Assembly: GCA_030848925.1 (NCBI GenBank)
Contig: JANFFA010000003.1
Location: forward strand, 186,001-250,000
DNA from: Rhodalgimonas zhirmunskyi
GTDB taxonomy: Bacteria > Pseudomonadota > Alphaproteobacteria > Rhodobacterales > Rhodobacteraceae
Direction: 5' to 3'
Length of the DNA stretch: 64,000 nucleotides
Part shown: one piece after another, positions 1 to 8,858 of the stretch
Layout of the letters: every line of letters starts with the position of its first letter
Numbering within the stretch: position 1 is the first letter of the stretch
The notes under the pieces: model-generated
Told to the model about the DNA's origin: nothing
Databases searched by the model: none
The model's input: only the letters and a program-made list of their open reading frames with translations
Position numbers and translations under genes: made by a program

Positions 1-1
1 G

Positions 2-883
2 ATGTTCATCGCGGCGATCCTGATCGAACTGGCGTGGATCGGGATCAAGCATCGCGGCGGGCGCTACGAGACGCGCGATGCGCTGACCTCGCTTGTCATG
101 GGGGCGGGCAACGTGGCCAGCGGCATCGTTCTGGGCTTCATCACCTGGGGCGTGTTCATGGCGCTCTGGGCGATTACGCCGCTCGATCTGGGAACATCGC
201 TTTGGGTGGTGCTGTTGTGCTTTGTGCTGGATGATCTGCGCTATTACTGGGTGCACCGGTTCGGGCATCGCATCCGCTGGGTCTGGGCCAGCCATGTGAA
301 CCACCATTCCAGCCAGCATTACAACCTGACCACCGCGCTGCGCCAGACATGGACAGGCACCTTCACCTTCATGATGGTGGTGCGTGCACCGCTGATCCTG
401 TTGGGGTTTCACCCGGCGATGGTGCTGTTCGTGGGCGGTCTGAACCTGATCTACCAGTTCTGGATCCATACCGAGGCGATCGGGCGCATGCCGCGCTGGT
501 TCGAAGCGGTGATGAACACGCCCAGCCACCACCGGGTGCATCATGGCCGCAACGCGCGCTATCTCGATGCCAATTACGCCGGAGTGTTCATCATCTGGGA
601 CAAACTGTTCGGCACTTACGTGCCTGAGTTGGACGAGGAAAAGCCGCAATACGGGATCGTGCACAACCTTGGCACGTTCAACCCGCTGCGGGTGGCGTTT
701 CACGAATGGATCGCGCTGTTTCGCGACGTGCTGCGCCCGGGGCTGAGCCTGCGCCAACGGCTGGCCTATGCCTTTGCCCCGCCGGGCTGGAGCCATGACG
801 GCAGCCGCGAGATGACGCCCGAAATCAAGGCGCGCCACCTTGCCACCCACCCCGAGGATCGCGGCACGCCCGGGTTTGACTAG
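2..883 (+). CDS. Sterol desaturase / fatty acid hydroxylase family protein (5' partial)
   Basis: A membrane di-iron hydroxylase of the fatty acid hydroxylase superfamily. The visible 293 residues carry the histidine clusters that bind the two irons: HRFGH (85-89), HVNHH (98-102) and HHRVHH (176-181), with a further histidine at 156. Hydrophobic segments lie near 1-14, 35-75 and 122-150. The first visible ATG is at base 2 and already sits inside a hydrophobic stretch, and family members usually have some 20-40 more residues ahead of it, so I infer that the true start lies outside the window. Substrate unknown (a sterol, carotenoid or lipid are all possible). The gene converges on uvrC with only 16 bp between the stops. 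Confidence 0.85.
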   Translation: MFIAAILIELAWIGIKHRGGRYETRDALTSLVMGAGNVASGIVLGFITWGVFMALWAITPLDLGTSLWVVLLCFVLDDLRYYWVHRFGHRIRWVWASHVNHHSSQHYNLTTALRQTWTGTFTFMMVVRAPLILLGFHPAMVLFVGGLNLIYQFWIHTEAIGRMPRWFEAVMNTPSHHRVHHGRNARYLDANYAGVFIIWDKLFGTYVPELDEEKPQYGIVHNLGTFNPLRVAFHEWIALFRDVLRPGLSLRQRLAYAFAPPGWSHDGSREMTPEIKARHLATHPEDRGTPGFD

Positions 884-899
884 AGGCTTTGACTAGCCC

Positions 900-2813
900 T
901 TAGCCGTTTTCGTGGAAGTAGTCGTAGATCTTCTGCGCAAGGCTTGCGGAAATCCCGTCCACCGCCTTCAGATCGGCCAGCGCCGCGCGGCTTACCGCCT
1001 TGGCCGAGCCGAAATGCGCCAGCAGCGCGCGCTTGCGTGCCGCGCCCACGCCCGGCACATCGTCGAGCGGCGTCGCCGAAATCGCCTTGGATCGCTTGGC
1101 GCGGTGGGTGCCGATGGCGAAGCGGTGCGCCTCGTCCCGTAGACGCTGAATGAAATAGAGCACCGGATCATTGTGGCGCAGCGCGAAGGGCCGCGCGCCG
1201 GGGCGGTGGAATTCCTCTTTCCCGGCGTCGCGGTCGATGCCCTTGGCCACGCCGACCATGGGAATATCGGCCACGCCCATGTCGTCCATGATCTCTTTCA
1301 CCGCTGACACCTGCCCGGCGCCGCCGTCGATCAGCAGAAGGTCCGGCCAATGCCCTTCCTTGCGGTCCGGGTCATCCTTGATCAGGCGCTTGAAGCGGCG
1401 GGTGAGCACCTCTTTCATCATGCCGAAATCATCGCCCGGGGTCAGGTCATCGCCGCGAATGTTGAACTTGCGATAGCTGTTCTTCATGAAGCCGTCCGGC
1501 CCCGCCACGATCATCGCGCCCACCGCATGCGCGCCCTGAATGTGGCTGTTGTCATAGACCTCGATCCGCTGTGGCGGGCCGTCCAGACCAAACGCCTCGC
1601 CCACACCGCGCAGCAGCTTTGCCTGCGTCGCGGTTTCGGCCATCTTGCGGGCAAGGCTTTCGCGCGCATTGCGGCTCGCGCTTTCCACCAGCTCGGCCTT
1701 TTCGCCCCGTTGCGGCACGGTAATCTCGACCTTGCGGCCCGCCTTTTCCGACAGCGCCTCGCACATCAGGTCGTCATTCTCGATCGGGTGCGACAAGAGC
1801 AGCAGGCGCGGCGGCTCCTTGCCGTCATAGAACTGGCCGATGAAGGCCTCCAGCACCTCGGCCGCCTCGATCCCCTCGCCCACGCGGGGATAGAAATCGC
1901 GGTTGCCCCAGTTTTGCCCAGCGCGGATGAAGAACACCTGCACACAGGCCTGCCCCCCGTCGAGGTGAAGCGCGATCACGTCGGCCTCTTCGGTCGAGCG
2001 CGGGTTGATGCCCTGTGCCGTCTGCACCTGTGTCAGCGCCTTGATCCGGTCGCGCAGCGCGGCGGCCTTTTCGAATTCCATCGCGTCCGAGGCGGCCTGC
2101 ATTTCCCCGGCCAGCTTTTCCTGAATCTGGGTCGAGCGGCCCGAAAGGTAACGCTCGGCATCGCGCACCGCATCGGCGTAGTCGGCTTCGGAAATCTTGC
2201 CGACGCAGGGCGCGGTGCAGCGCTTGATCTGGTGTTGCAGGCAGGGCCGCGTACGGCTTTCGAACATCGCGTCCGAACAGTTGCGCAGCAGAAAGACGCG
2301 CTGAAGCTGCGCAAGGGAGCGGTTGACCGCCCCGGCGCTGGCGAAGGGGCCGTAATAGTGGCCCTTTTCCTTCTTGGCACCGCGATGCTTCTTGATCATC
2401 GGGAACGGGTGATCCGTGACCAGCACGTTGGGGAACGACTTGTCGTCGCGCAGCAGCACGTTGTAGCGCGGCTTGAGCTGCTTGATCAGGTTCTGTTCGA
2501 GCAGCAGCGCTTCGGTTTCCGTGCGCGTGGTCAGAAACATCATCGACGCGGTTTCGCGGATCATCCGGGCAATGCGCGCCGAATGGCCCGTGGGCCGCGC
2601 ATAATTCGAAACCCTTGCCCGCAGGTTGCGCGCCTTGCCGACGTAAAGCACACGGGCCTGCGCATCGAGCATCCGATACACCCCGGGCGAGCCATCAAGC
2701 GTGCGCAAATAGCCCGCAATCACCTTGTAGCCGGTCTCGGGCACAGGCGCGGGCGCGGGGCCTTCGGAGGACTCGGGCGCCACTTTAGGGGGATCGGATG
2801 GATTCTCAGACAC
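900..2813 (-). CDS. uvrC: UvrABC system protein C (excinuclease subunit)
   Basis: The nuclease subunit of nucleotide excision repair, which makes the 3' and 5' incisions beside a lesion held by UvrB. In order the protein shows the GIY-YIG nuclease domain (GVY at 44-46, YVGKARNLR from 57), a cysteine-containing linker, a UVR motif for UvrB contact (about 224-260), the RNase H-like second nuclease domain, and a helix-hairpin-helix DNA-binding tail (about 580-635). The length of 637 aa fits the family. The start is GTG (2811-2813). The N-terminal 28 residues are Pro/Ala-rich and not conserved, so a slightly later start is possible. It has its own 400-bp upstream region containing an FNR-like site and a DnaA box. 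Confidence 0.97.
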   Translation of the reverse strand: MSENPSDPPKVAPESSEGPAPAPVPETGYKVIAGYLRTLDGSPGVYRMLDAQARVLYVGKARNLRARVSNYARPTGHSARIARMIRETASMMFLTTRTETEALLLEQNLIKQLKPRYNVLLRDDKSFPNVLVTDHPFPMIKKHRGAKKEKGHYYGPFASAGAVNRSLAQLQRVFLLRNCSDAMFESRTRPCLQHQIKRCTAPCVGKISEADYADAVRDAERYLSGRSTQIQEKLAGEMQAASDAMEFEKAAALRDRIKALTQVQTAQGINPRSTEEADVIALHLDGGQACVQVFFIRAGQNWGNRDFYPRVGEGIEAAEVLEAFIGQFYDGKEPPRLLLLSHPIENDDLMCEALSEKAGRKVEITVPQRGEKAELVESASRNARESLARKMAETATQAKLLRGVGEAFGLDGPPQRIEVYDNSHIQGAHAVGAMIVAGPDGFMKNSYRKFNIRGDDLTPGDDFGMMKEVLTRRFKRLIKDDPDRKEGHWPDLLLIDGGAGQVSAVKEIMDDMGVADIPMVGVAKGIDRDAGKEEFHRPGARPFALRHNDPVLYFIQRLRDEAHRFAIGTHRAKRSKAISATPLDDVPGVGAARKRALLAHFGSAKAVSRAALADLKAVDGISASLAQKIYDYFHENG

Positions 2814-2893
2814 GATGCCGCCAGTTAGCTGATTCTCTCACGGTGCTGCAATGCTGCGTGGCGTGACGCAAGAGCCAAGGCATCCACCATTCC

Positions 2894-2902
2894 TGTGGAT
2901 AA
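2894..2902 (-). promoter_or_regulatory. Perfect DnaA box upstream of uvrC
   Basis: TGTGGATAA on the plus strand is the exact complement of the consensus DnaA box TTATCCACA. It lies about 80 bp upstream of the uvrC start. A single box is not an origin. At most it could titrate DnaA or let DnaA act on uvrC, and chance occurrence is possible. Confidence 0.4.
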
Positions 2903-3119
2903 GTCTGAGAGTAACTTAAGGGCATCCGGAAATTTTCCTTGTTTTCGGCCCGCTTCGTTGATTTGCCCAATTTTTAGGCACATAATTAAGCTGTTGTTTT
3001 CGCTAAGCAATAATTTGACCACGCAGCAAAACACTGAAAACATTAGCATTTTTGTAACGCGTTTGTGACATGCACTTTTCCGGTGCACAACTTGCCGCAG
3101 CGGAAGGTCGAAGGATGGT

Positions 3120-3133
3120 TTGATCCACGTCAA
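3120..3133. promoter_or_regulatory. FNR/FnrL-type binding site
   Basis: The dyad TTGAT-CCAC-GTCAA fits the CRP/FNR-family pattern TTGAY-N4-RTCAA used by FnrL and DNR regulators in Rhodobacterales. It lies 306 bp upstream of uvrC and 77 bp beyond the end of the SDR gene, with no other gene close by. The AT-rich stretch on the uvrC side could be a promoter activated from this site. The target transcript is unknown. Confidence 0.5.
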
Positions 3134-3210
3134 GAACCGGCTCTTCGTCGCGGTGCCCCTGATCCTGTGCCGGCGAGTGGCGGGGCGTTTTATCCAGCGA
3201 AACGGCCCGC

Positions 3211-3969
3211 TTACCCGCCAAGATGCTGGCCACCATCGACACAAATCAACTGCCCTGTCACGGCAGGCGCATCAATGAAATAGCCCAGCGCGGCGGTGAT
3301 ATCCTGCACCCCTGCCCCACGCGTCAGCGGTGTCGAGGCGCGCTCTTGCGCGAAATCGTCGGCGCTTTGATGCGCGCCCTGCAACGTCGGCCCCGGGCCG
3401 ATGGCATTGACGCGGATTGCGGGGGCCAGCGCCTTTGCTGCGGTGCGGGTCAGCGTCCAGAGCGCGGATTTGGCCAGCGTATAGGTCATGAAATCGGCCC
3501 CCGGATGCAGCACCCGCTGATCCACCATGTTCACGATCAGCGCCTGTGCCAGCGGTTCGCCTTGTGAATCTTCGACCGGTGCAGGGGCCTGCGCCGCGAA
3601 ATGCTGTGACAGGATGAAAGGCGCGCGCAGGTTCGAACCGAAATGCCTGTCCCAGCTTTCGTGGGTGGCATCCTGAAGCGCGTCATTCTCAAAGATTGAC
3701 GCGTTATTCACAAGGCAACTCAGCGGCCCGCCCAGCGCCTCAGCGGCACGCGTCACAAGCGTATCGCACGCTTCGAGCGACAGAAGATCGGCCTGCACTA
3801 CGGCGGCCTTGCGGCCCATGTCGCGCAGCGCTTGGGCCACCTCTTGCGCGCCCTTGTCGGATTGGGCGTAATGCACCGCCACGTCGAAGCCACGCTCGCC
3901 CAGATAAAGCGCCATCGCCCGGCCAAGCCGCTTGCCCGCGCCCGTCACCAATGCCCGCTTGACCTCCAT
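3211..3969 (-). CDS. SDR family oxidoreductase, pteridine-reductase (FolM)-like
   Basis: An NAD(P)H-dependent short-chain dehydrogenase. The cofactor motif is TGAGKRLG (9-16), and the K-R-x-G variant is typical of pteridine reductases and FolM. NNAS follows at 88-91. The usual catalytic serine is replaced by Asp150, followed by Tyr163 and Lys167, the Asp/Tyr/Lys arrangement of PTR1-type enzymes. Reduction of a dihydropterin such as dihydromonapterin or dihydrofolate is therefore the best guess, though substrate cannot be read from sequence. The ATG follows a GAGGAGGG ribosome site and lies 12 bp after the antiporter gene, so the two are probably cotranscribed. Confidence 0.85.
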   Translation of the reverse strand: MEVKRALVTGAGKRLGRAMALYLGERGFDVAVHYAQSDKGAQEVAQALRDMGRKAAVVQADLLSLEACDTLVTRAAEALGGPLSCLVNNASIFENDALQDATHESWDRHFGSNLRAPFILSQHFAAQAPAPVEDSQGEPLAQALIVNMVDQRVLHPGADFMTYTLAKSALWTLTRTAAKALAPAIRVNAIGPGPTLQGAHQSADDFAQERASTPLTRGAGVQDITAALGYFIDAPAVTGQLICVDGGQHLGG

Positions 3970-3981
3970 CCCGTGCCCTCC

Positions 3982-4947
3982 TCAGATCAGCAGCACAGTG
4001 ACGTAAGCCGCATAAAGCGCGGTCAGCACGACGCCCCAAAGCCGGTTGATATCGAACTTGAGGAAGACGAACGGCACCAGCAACAACGACGCGCCCAGCA
4101 TCACCCAAAGATCGAAGCGCAGGAATGACGGATCGACCGGGATCGGCCCGATCAGCGCGGCAATGCCGATGATGGCCAAAAGGTTGAACATATTCGACCC
4201 GATCACGTTGCCCAGCGCCACGTCGGCCTGCCGACGGATCGCCGCCATCACCGTCGTTGCCAGTTCGGGCAGCGACGTGCCCACGGCTACAAGGGTGAGG
4301 CCGATCACGGTTTCCGACACGCCGAACATGCGCGCGATTTCGATCGAACTGTCGACCAGAAGCTGCGCCCCCAAGGGCAGGCCGACAAGGCCCAGCACGA
4401 GGAAAACAATGATCTTCCACCACGGCATATCCGGATCGGCGCCTTCGAGGTCTTCCAACTCGTCCGCTTCTTCGAGCGCCAGCGCCTTCGCCTCGCGCCG
4501 GTGGCGTTTGGCATGCAGGAAACTGTCGGTCAGGACCGCCCCCAGCGCCGCCAGCAGGATCAGCGCCGCGAACAGGTCGAACACCCCGCGAAAGGCCAGC
4601 GCGATGAACAGCACGCTCGCCCCCATCATGAACAGGAAGGTCTTCTTCGTATGGCATTCCGAGGTGTGCAACGTCGCCAGCAGCGCCGGAATACCCAGCA
4701 CCAACAGCACGTTGGCGGTGTTCGATCCCACCACGTTGCCCAGCGCGATCCCCGGCGCGCCGTCCTGCACGGCGGAAATGGCGATCAGCAACTCGGGTGC
4801 CGATGTGCCGAAGGCGACGATGGTCAGCGACACGATCAGCGCCGGAATCCCGACCCGAAGGCTCAGGTTGACCGCCCCGCGCACAAGGCTATCGCCGGCC
4901 AACAACAAAATAACGAGGCCAAGCCCGGCATAAATCCAAAGCATCAT
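3982..4947 (-). CDS. Calcium/sodium antiporter (CaCA family, YrbG-like)
   Basis: An inner-membrane cation exchanger of 321 aa. The two inverted halves each carry the alpha-repeat signatures: GTSAPEL followed by GNVVGSN in the first half, and GTSLPEL followed by GNVIGSN in the second. The acidic residues in GTS-PE are the ion ligands. About ten hydrophobic segments are visible, with a cytoplasmic acidic loop near residues 140-170 (EEADELEDLEGAD). It is expected to expel Ca2+ in exchange for Na+ or H+. It lies 8 bp after the zinc-ribbon microprotein and 12 bp before the SDR gene, within one minus-strand operon beginning with the S49 peptidase. Confidence 0.93.
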   Translation of the reverse strand: MMLWIYAGLGLVILLLAGDSLVRGAVNLSLRVGIPALIVSLTIVAFGTSAPELLIAISAVQDGAPGIALGNVVGSNTANVLLVLGIPALLATLHTSECHTKKTFLFMMGASVLFIALAFRGVFDLFAALILLAALGAVLTDSFLHAKRHRREAKALALEEADELEDLEGADPDMPWWKIIVFLVLGLVGLPLGAQLLVDSSIEIARMFGVSETVIGLTLVAVGTSLPELATTVMAAIRRQADVALGNVIGSNMFNLLAIIGIAALIGPIPVDPSFLRFDLWVMLGASLLLVPFVFLKFDINRLWGVVLTALYAAYVTVLLI

Positions 4948-4955
4948 TGCCCGCT

Positions 4956-5147
4956 CTACCCCTTTTTCCCGCGACCGGTCTTCGCACAGTCACACGGGCC
5001 TTTACCTATACGAAACCGCCCGCATTTCGGACAGCGCTTGTCCGCCAGCGTCTTGCGGCCCCACTTCGCGCCCGGCACGGTCAACTTCCCGACCATGGCC
5101 AGCACCGCGATGAACACAAGGAACAGAAGAACGATCTTGCTCAGCAT
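4956..5147 (-). CDS. Membrane-anchored zinc-ribbon microprotein
   Basis: A 63-residue protein with one N-terminal transmembrane helix (about 4-22) and a C-terminal zinc-ribbon-like knuckle pair, CPKCG at about 39-43 and CDC at about 52-54, ending in a lysine-rich tail. I do not recognise a named family. The start is supported by its position: it begins 3 bp after the S49 peptidase stop and ends 8 bp before the antiporter start, so all are probably translated from one message. A role as a small accessory or regulator of the peptidase or the antiporter is only an inference. Confidence 0.75.
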   Translation of the reverse strand: MLSKIVLLFLVFIAVLAMVGKLTVPGAKWGRKTLADKRCPKCGRFRIGKGPCDCAKTGRGKKG

Positions 5148-5150
5148 CCG

Positions 5151-5945
5151 TCAGAGGCCATAGCGGGCAAGAAGCGCCCGCTCCTCTAGCGTCGCGAGCG
5201 CCTCGTCGGCGATGCTGAGGCCAAAGCGCGACAGCATGCCCCTCTTCTTGTCATAGCGAATGAACTTCACGTCCTCGCCGTATTTTTCCTTCATCACCGC
5301 TTCGATATGGCCGATCCCGTCGATGAGGCCAAGGTCCTTGGCATCCTCGGCCAGCCAGAATTCCCCAGTGAACAGGCGCGGATCATCGGCCAGCCGCGCG
5401 CCCCGCCCCTGCTGGACGTGATCAATGAACACTTGGTGCATCTTGTCGAGGATCACCTGAAGGCGCGCCACGTCCTCGGGATTTTCATCCTTGAACGGGT
5501 CAAGCTGCGATTTGGATTGCCCAGCGGTGTAAATCCGCCGCTCGATGCCGTGCTTTGCGATGAAGTCCTGCGCGCCAAAGCCGCCCGAAATCACCCCGAT
5601 CGACCCCACGATCGACGCACGGTCGGCGTAAATATCGTCCGCCGCACAGGCCAGCCAATAACCGCCCGAGGCCGCGACATCTTCGACAAAGGCATGCACA
5701 GGCAGCTTTTTTTCGTCCGCCAGCCGCCGGATACGCGACGCGATGCGCGAGCTTTGCACCGGGCTGCCGCCGGGCGAATTGATCAGCAGGGCCACGGCCT
5801 TGGGCTTGCCCCGCCGGAAGGCGCGCTCGATCAGCGGCGCCAGCGTTGCATCGTTCAGCGGCGTGCGGCCTGTGCCGATCGCCCCCGCCAGCCGGATCAC
5901 GGCCACGCGCGGCGGGCCATCTACAAAGGGAATGAAACGTTTCAT
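5151..5945 (-). CDS. sppA: S49 family serine peptidase (short SppA type)
   Basis: A signal-peptide-peptidase-like serine protease using a Ser/Lys dyad. Ser93 lies in AASGGYW and the general-base Lys145 in GQSKSQLDPF; the INSPGG motif at 56-60 shapes the oxyanion hole. At 264 aa it is the single-domain form, unlike the 618-aa E. coli SppA. No clear N-terminal membrane anchor or signal peptide is present, so it may be cytoplasmic or bound peripherally. It is the first gene of the operon that continues with the zinc-ribbon microprotein, the antiporter and the SDR. The alternative is a protease for small misfolded peptides rather than signal peptides. Confidence 0.88.
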   Translation of the reverse strand: MKRFIPFVDGPPRVAVIRLAGAIGTGRTPLNDATLAPLIERAFRRGKPKAVALLINSPGGSPVQSSRIASRIRRLADEKKLPVHAFVEDVAASGGYWLACAADDIYADRASIVGSIGVISGGFGAQDFIAKHGIERRIYTAGQSKSQLDPFKDENPEDVARLQVILDKMHQVFIDHVQQGRGARLADDPRLFTGEFWLAEDAKDLGLIDGIGHIEAVMKEKYGEDVKFIRYDKKRGMLSRFGLSIADEALATLEERALLARYGL

Positions 5946-6076
5946 GAAAACTCATGTAGAGGCCGCGCACGGGTGAGACAAGGCAGGCCGATGATATGAG
6001 CTTTCATCTTTCTCAAATAGATCCGCTCAAGCAGCCCTCAGCCGTCATTCGGTGGCATTTTGGCCTCAACCCGCGC

Positions 6077-6838
6077 TTAGGGCTTGATCCGATACCCGGT
6101 GCGAAAGATCACCCCGATGATCACCAGACACAGCAAGGTGAACCCGCCAATCGCCAGAAGCGAAAGCCCCACCGGCATATCCGCCGTGTCGAAAAACGCC
6201 CAGCGAAAGCCCGAGATCAGGTAAACCACCGGGTTGAAATACGAGATCTTCTGCCAGATTTCGGGCAGCATCGAGATCGAGTAGAACGCGCCGCCAAGGA
6301 ACACCAGCGGCGTGATCACCAGCAGCGGGATCAGTTGCAACTGCTCGAAATTCCCCGCCCAGATGCCGATGATGAAACCGAACAGCGCGAAACTCAGGCA
6401 GGTCAGCAACAGGAAGGCCACCATCGCCAGCGGATGCGCGATCTGCAGATCGACGAACAGCGACGCGGTGCCAAGGATCACCAGCCCGACGAACAGGGCC
6501 TTCGTCGCCGCCGCCCCGACATAGCCGATCACGATCTCGATAAAGTTGAGCGGCGCCGACAGAAGCTCATAGATCGTGCCGATGAACTTCGGGAAATAGA
6601 TCCCGAAGGACGCGTTCGAAATCCCCTGCGTCATCACCGACAGCATGATCAGCCCCGGCACGATGAAGGCCGCGTAAGACACGCCTTCCACCTGGTCAAT
6701 GCGGCTGCCAATCGCCGTGCCGAACACCACGAAGTAAAGCGAGGTCGACAAGACAGGCGAAATGAAGCCCTGAATGATGGTGCGGAAAAACCGTGCCATT
6801 TCATAGCGATAGATTGCCAGAATCCCGTGCCAGTTCAT
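6077..6838 (-). CDS. ABC-2 type transporter permease (YadH-like)
   Basis: A 253-aa integral membrane protein with six predicted helices and the fold of ABC-2 export permeases. The stretch around 55-75 ([12 protein letters not shown]) and the [10 protein letters not shown] segment near 185 are typical of the family. Its ATG overlaps the stop of the upstream ATPase gene by 4 nt (ATGA), so it is the cognate permease of that exporter. Substrate unknown; the YadGH family has been linked to drug or polysaccharide export. Confidence 0.9.
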   Translation of the reverse strand: MNWHGILAIYRYEMARFFRTIIQGFISPVLSTSLYFVVFGTAIGSRIDQVEGVSYAAFIVPGLIMLSVMTQGISNASFGIYFPKFIGTIYELLSAPLNFIEIVIGYVGAAATKALFVGLVILGTASLFVDLQIAHPLAMVAFLLLTCLSFALFGFIIGIWAGNFEQLQLIPLLVITPLVFLGGAFYSISMLPEIWQKISYFNPVVYLISGFRWAFFDTADMPVGLSLLAIGGFTLLCLVIIGVIFRTGYRIKP

Positions 6839-7773
6839 GCCGCGCCCTCCTCTTCCGCCTCGACGAGGCCCACGAAAATCTCTTCAAGGCTCGATTGCCG
6901 CGTTTCCAGATCGGCCAGGTGCAATCCGGCGTCCGACAGCGCCTGCAACAGCCGGGTGATACCCGTGCTTTCGCCTTGGGTGTCATAGAAATAGGTCACG
7001 CGGCTGCGATCTTGCGACAGGCTCAGGTCATAGGCCGCCAGCGCCTCGGGAAGCGCGTCGACCGGTTGGCGCAACTCGATGGTCAGCGACTTGCGCCCCA
7101 TCCGCCGCATCAGCGCGTCCTTCTGCTCGACCAACAGCAATTCGCCCCGGTTGATCACGCCGATCCGATCGGCAATCGCCTCGGCCTCTTCGATGTAATG
7201 GGTGGTCAGGATGATGGTCACGCCCTGCGCCTTTAGATCGGCCACGATCTCCCACATGTCGCGACGCAACTCCACGTCGACGCCGGCGGTCGGCTCATCG
7301 AGAAACAGCACCCGCGGCTCATGCGCCAGCGCCTTGGCGATCAGCACCCGCCGCTTCATCCCACCCGAAAGCGCCTTGGTTTCCGAGGCCCGCTTTTCCC
7401 AAAGCGACAGCCGCCGCAGGATGGTTTCCAATTTCGCATCATCGCGCGGCAGGCCGAACAGGCCCCGTGTAAAGCGGACCGAGGCCCAGACCTTCTGAAA
7501 CGGCTCCAGCGCGATCTCTTGTGGGACAAGCCCGATCAGCCGCCGCGCGGCGCGGTAGTCATGGATAATGTCATGCCCGCCCACGCGCGCCGTCCCGCCC
7601 GAAGGCGAAACCAGCCCGCACAGTAGCGAAATCAGCGTCGTCTTGCCCGCGCCGTTGGGGCCAAGCAGGGCCAAAATCTCGCCCTCTTCAATGCTCAGGG
7701 TCAGTGGCTTCAACGCCTGATAGCCGTCGTCATAAGTCTTGGTCAGACCCTCGATTTCAACGATTGCACTCAT
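6835..7773 (-). CDS. ABC transporter ATP-binding protein (YadG-like)
   Basis: The 312-aa ATPase of an ABC-2 exporter. Walker A is GPNGAGKTT, the ABC signature LSGGM, and Walker B RVLFLDEP followed by TAGVD; a C-terminal regulatory region follows the nucleotide-binding domain. I place the start at ATG 7773, which follows AGGAGGGG at the right distance, although an open frame extends far upstream opposite the methyltransferase gene. It couples to the permease by a 4-nt overlap. The 111-bp region between it and the plus-strand methyltransferase must hold two divergent promoters. Confidence 0.92.
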   Translation of the reverse strand: MSAIVEIEGLTKTYDDGYQALKPLTLSIEEGEILALLGPNGAGKTTLISLLCGLVSPSGGTARVGGHDIIHDYRAARRLIGLVPQEIALEPFQKVWASVRFTRGLFGLPRDDAKLETILRRLSLWEKRASETKALSGGMKRRVLIAKALAHEPRVLFLDEPTAGVDVELRRDMWEIVADLKAQGVTIILTTHYIEEAEAIADRIGVINRGELLLVEQKDALMRRMGRKSLTIELRQPVDALPEALAAYDLSLSQDRSRVTYFYDTQGESTGITRLLQALSDAGLHLADLETRQSSLEEIFVGLVEAEEEGAA

Positions 7774-7884
7774 GCCGCCCCCTCCTGTCCTACGCCCCAA
7801 AGGCTTACGGCGCGCGGTCCTGATCCGCAATCGACAATCCCCGCACATGCGCTTAGGAGGAAACGCACGCCAAAGGGACGCCCG

Positions 7885-8532
7885 ATGAACCAACCGATCA
7901 GCAAACCCGACTTCTGGAACCGCGTGGCCGCGAAATATGCCGCCGCGCCGATCCGCAACGAAGCGGCCTTCGAGGCCACGCTCACCCGTGTGCGCGCCCA
8001 TCTTTCGCCCGGTGACCACCTGCTGGAATTCGGCGCAGGCACCGGCACGACCACGCTCAAACTGGCGCCCAGCGTGGCGCATATCACCGCCACCGATTAC
8101 GCGCAGGCGATGATCGAAATCGCTCGCACCCGCGCCACCGAGCAAGGCGCTAAAAACGTCACCTTCACCGAAGCCAGCCTCGACAGCGCGCCCGAGGGGC
8201 CGTTCGATGCCGTGCTGGCCTTCAACCTGATGCACCTGCTGCCCGATCTCGACGCGGGCCTCACGGCAGCCTTTGCCCGGGTCCGGCCCGGTGGGCTGTT
8301 CATCTCGAAAACCATCTGCCTGCGCGATCCCGCGATCAGCTGGAAAATACGCCTCGCCCTGCGCACCATCCTGCCCGTGCTGCAATTCGCCCGCCGCGTG
8401 CCCTACTTCATCAAACTGCGCATCGCCGACTATGACGCGGCCATCACCCGCGCCGGTTTCGAGATCGTGGAAACCGGTCTCTACCCCGAACGCCCGCCCA
8501 GCCGCTTCATCGTCGCGCGCCGACCGAACTGA
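7885..8532 (+). CDS. Class I SAM-dependent methyltransferase
   Basis: A 215-aa Rossmann-fold methyltransferase. Motif I is [12 protein letters not shown] at about 47-58, the acidic residue after the second strand lies in TATDYAQ, and the post-IV region is FNLMHLLPD. This resembles the UbiE/Methyltransf_25 group of small-molecule methyltransferases. The substrate is unknown. It is monocistronic, divergent from the ABC exporter, and followed by intergenic repeats. An AGGAGG lies about 20 bp before the ATG, with a weaker AGGGA closer in. Confidence 0.85.
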   Translation: MNQPISKPDFWNRVAAKYAAAPIRNEAAFEATLTRVRAHLSPGDHLLEFGAGTGTTTLKLAPSVAHITATDYAQAMIEIARTRATEQGAKNVTFTEASLDSAPEGPFDAVLAFNLMHLLPDLDAGLTAAFARVRPGGLFISKTICLRDPAISWKIRLALRTILPVLQFARRVPYFIKLRIADYDAAITRAGFEIVETGLYPERPPSRFIVARRPN

Positions 8533-8555
8533 GCCGCGTGTTGGCAGGTGCCGGA

Positions 8556-8606
8556 CCGGGGGCCAGCCCCCGGACCCCCGGGATATTTTTTGGTCAGATG
8601 AAGCAG
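8556..8606 (+). repeat. Dispersed intergenic hairpin element, copy 1
   Basis: A 7-bp stem (CCGGGGG, 8556-8562, with CCCCCGG, 8567-8573) is followed by ACCCCCGGGATATTTTTTGG and then TCAGATGAAG. The same arrangement of GC hairpin, CCCCGG, TATTT and GATGAAG recurs in intergenic sites throughout the window. Here it follows the methyltransferase stop and may serve as its terminator. Confidence 0.7.
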
Positions 8607-8738
8607 GGGATCGTGCAGGTCCACCCCGGCATGATCATTGGCAAGATCTTTTGCCGGGGCTTCACCTGACACGGTCATCGGCGTCCCCGCCTGTACCGTA
8701 ATCTCATGATAGGCGGACTTGGTTAATGATCCATTACT

Positions 8739-8813
8739 TCATCTGACTTGAAATATCCCGGGGGGAAGGTGACGAAATGCGAAGCATTTTTTCACCTTGG
8801 GGGCAGCGCCCCC
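8739..8813 (-). repeat. Dispersed intergenic element, copy 2, with nested hairpins
   Basis: CTTCATCTGAC and AAATATCCCGGGGG form the tail of the element in inverse orientation to copy 1. Next comes a nested stem-loop: AAGGTGA (8766-8772) pairs with TCACCTT (8792-8798), and inside it AAATGC (8775-8780) pairs with GCATTT (8784-8789). A third stem, GGGGGC with GCCCCC, spans 8799-8813. Confidence 0.7.
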
Positions 8814-8858
8814 ACTCGCGCGATTGCCGCCCGCGCTACGGCAGGTTAAAGAAGCCTC

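Larger units (their letters stand above)
2814..3210. other. Intergenic region upstream of uvrC
   Basis: About 400 bp between uvrC and the SDR gene, both on the minus strand. The part nearest uvrC (about 2920-3065) is markedly AT-richer than its surroundings, as expected of a promoter. It contains a perfect DnaA box and an FNR-type dyad, listed separately. A 52-codon minus-strand frame at 2825-2983 ends 12 bp before uvrC but has no Shine-Dalgarno sequence, so I do not call it a gene. A promoter for uvrC, or a small RNA, could begin here. Confidence 0.5.
8533..8858. other. Repeat-rich intergenic region before ybgC
   Basis: A 326-bp stretch without a gene. It holds two copies of the dispersed intergenic element in opposite orientation (8556-8606 and 8739-8766), and a nested hairpin plus a GC hairpin at 8766-8813, listed separately. 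The last 45 bp should hold the ybgC ribosome site and perhaps its promoter. Confidence 0.7.

Noticed and set aside
1350-2828. A 492-codon plus-strand open frame opposite uvrC
   Set aside because: Its sequence is Arg/His/Ala-rich without domain motifs and mirrors third-position GC of uvrC. It is a typical antisense shadow in GC-rich DNA.
2825-2983. A 52-codon minus-strand ORF just before uvrC
   Set aside because: Helical-looking and adjacent to uvrC, but without a Shine-Dalgarno. It overlaps the likely uvrC promoter, so not enough to call a gene.
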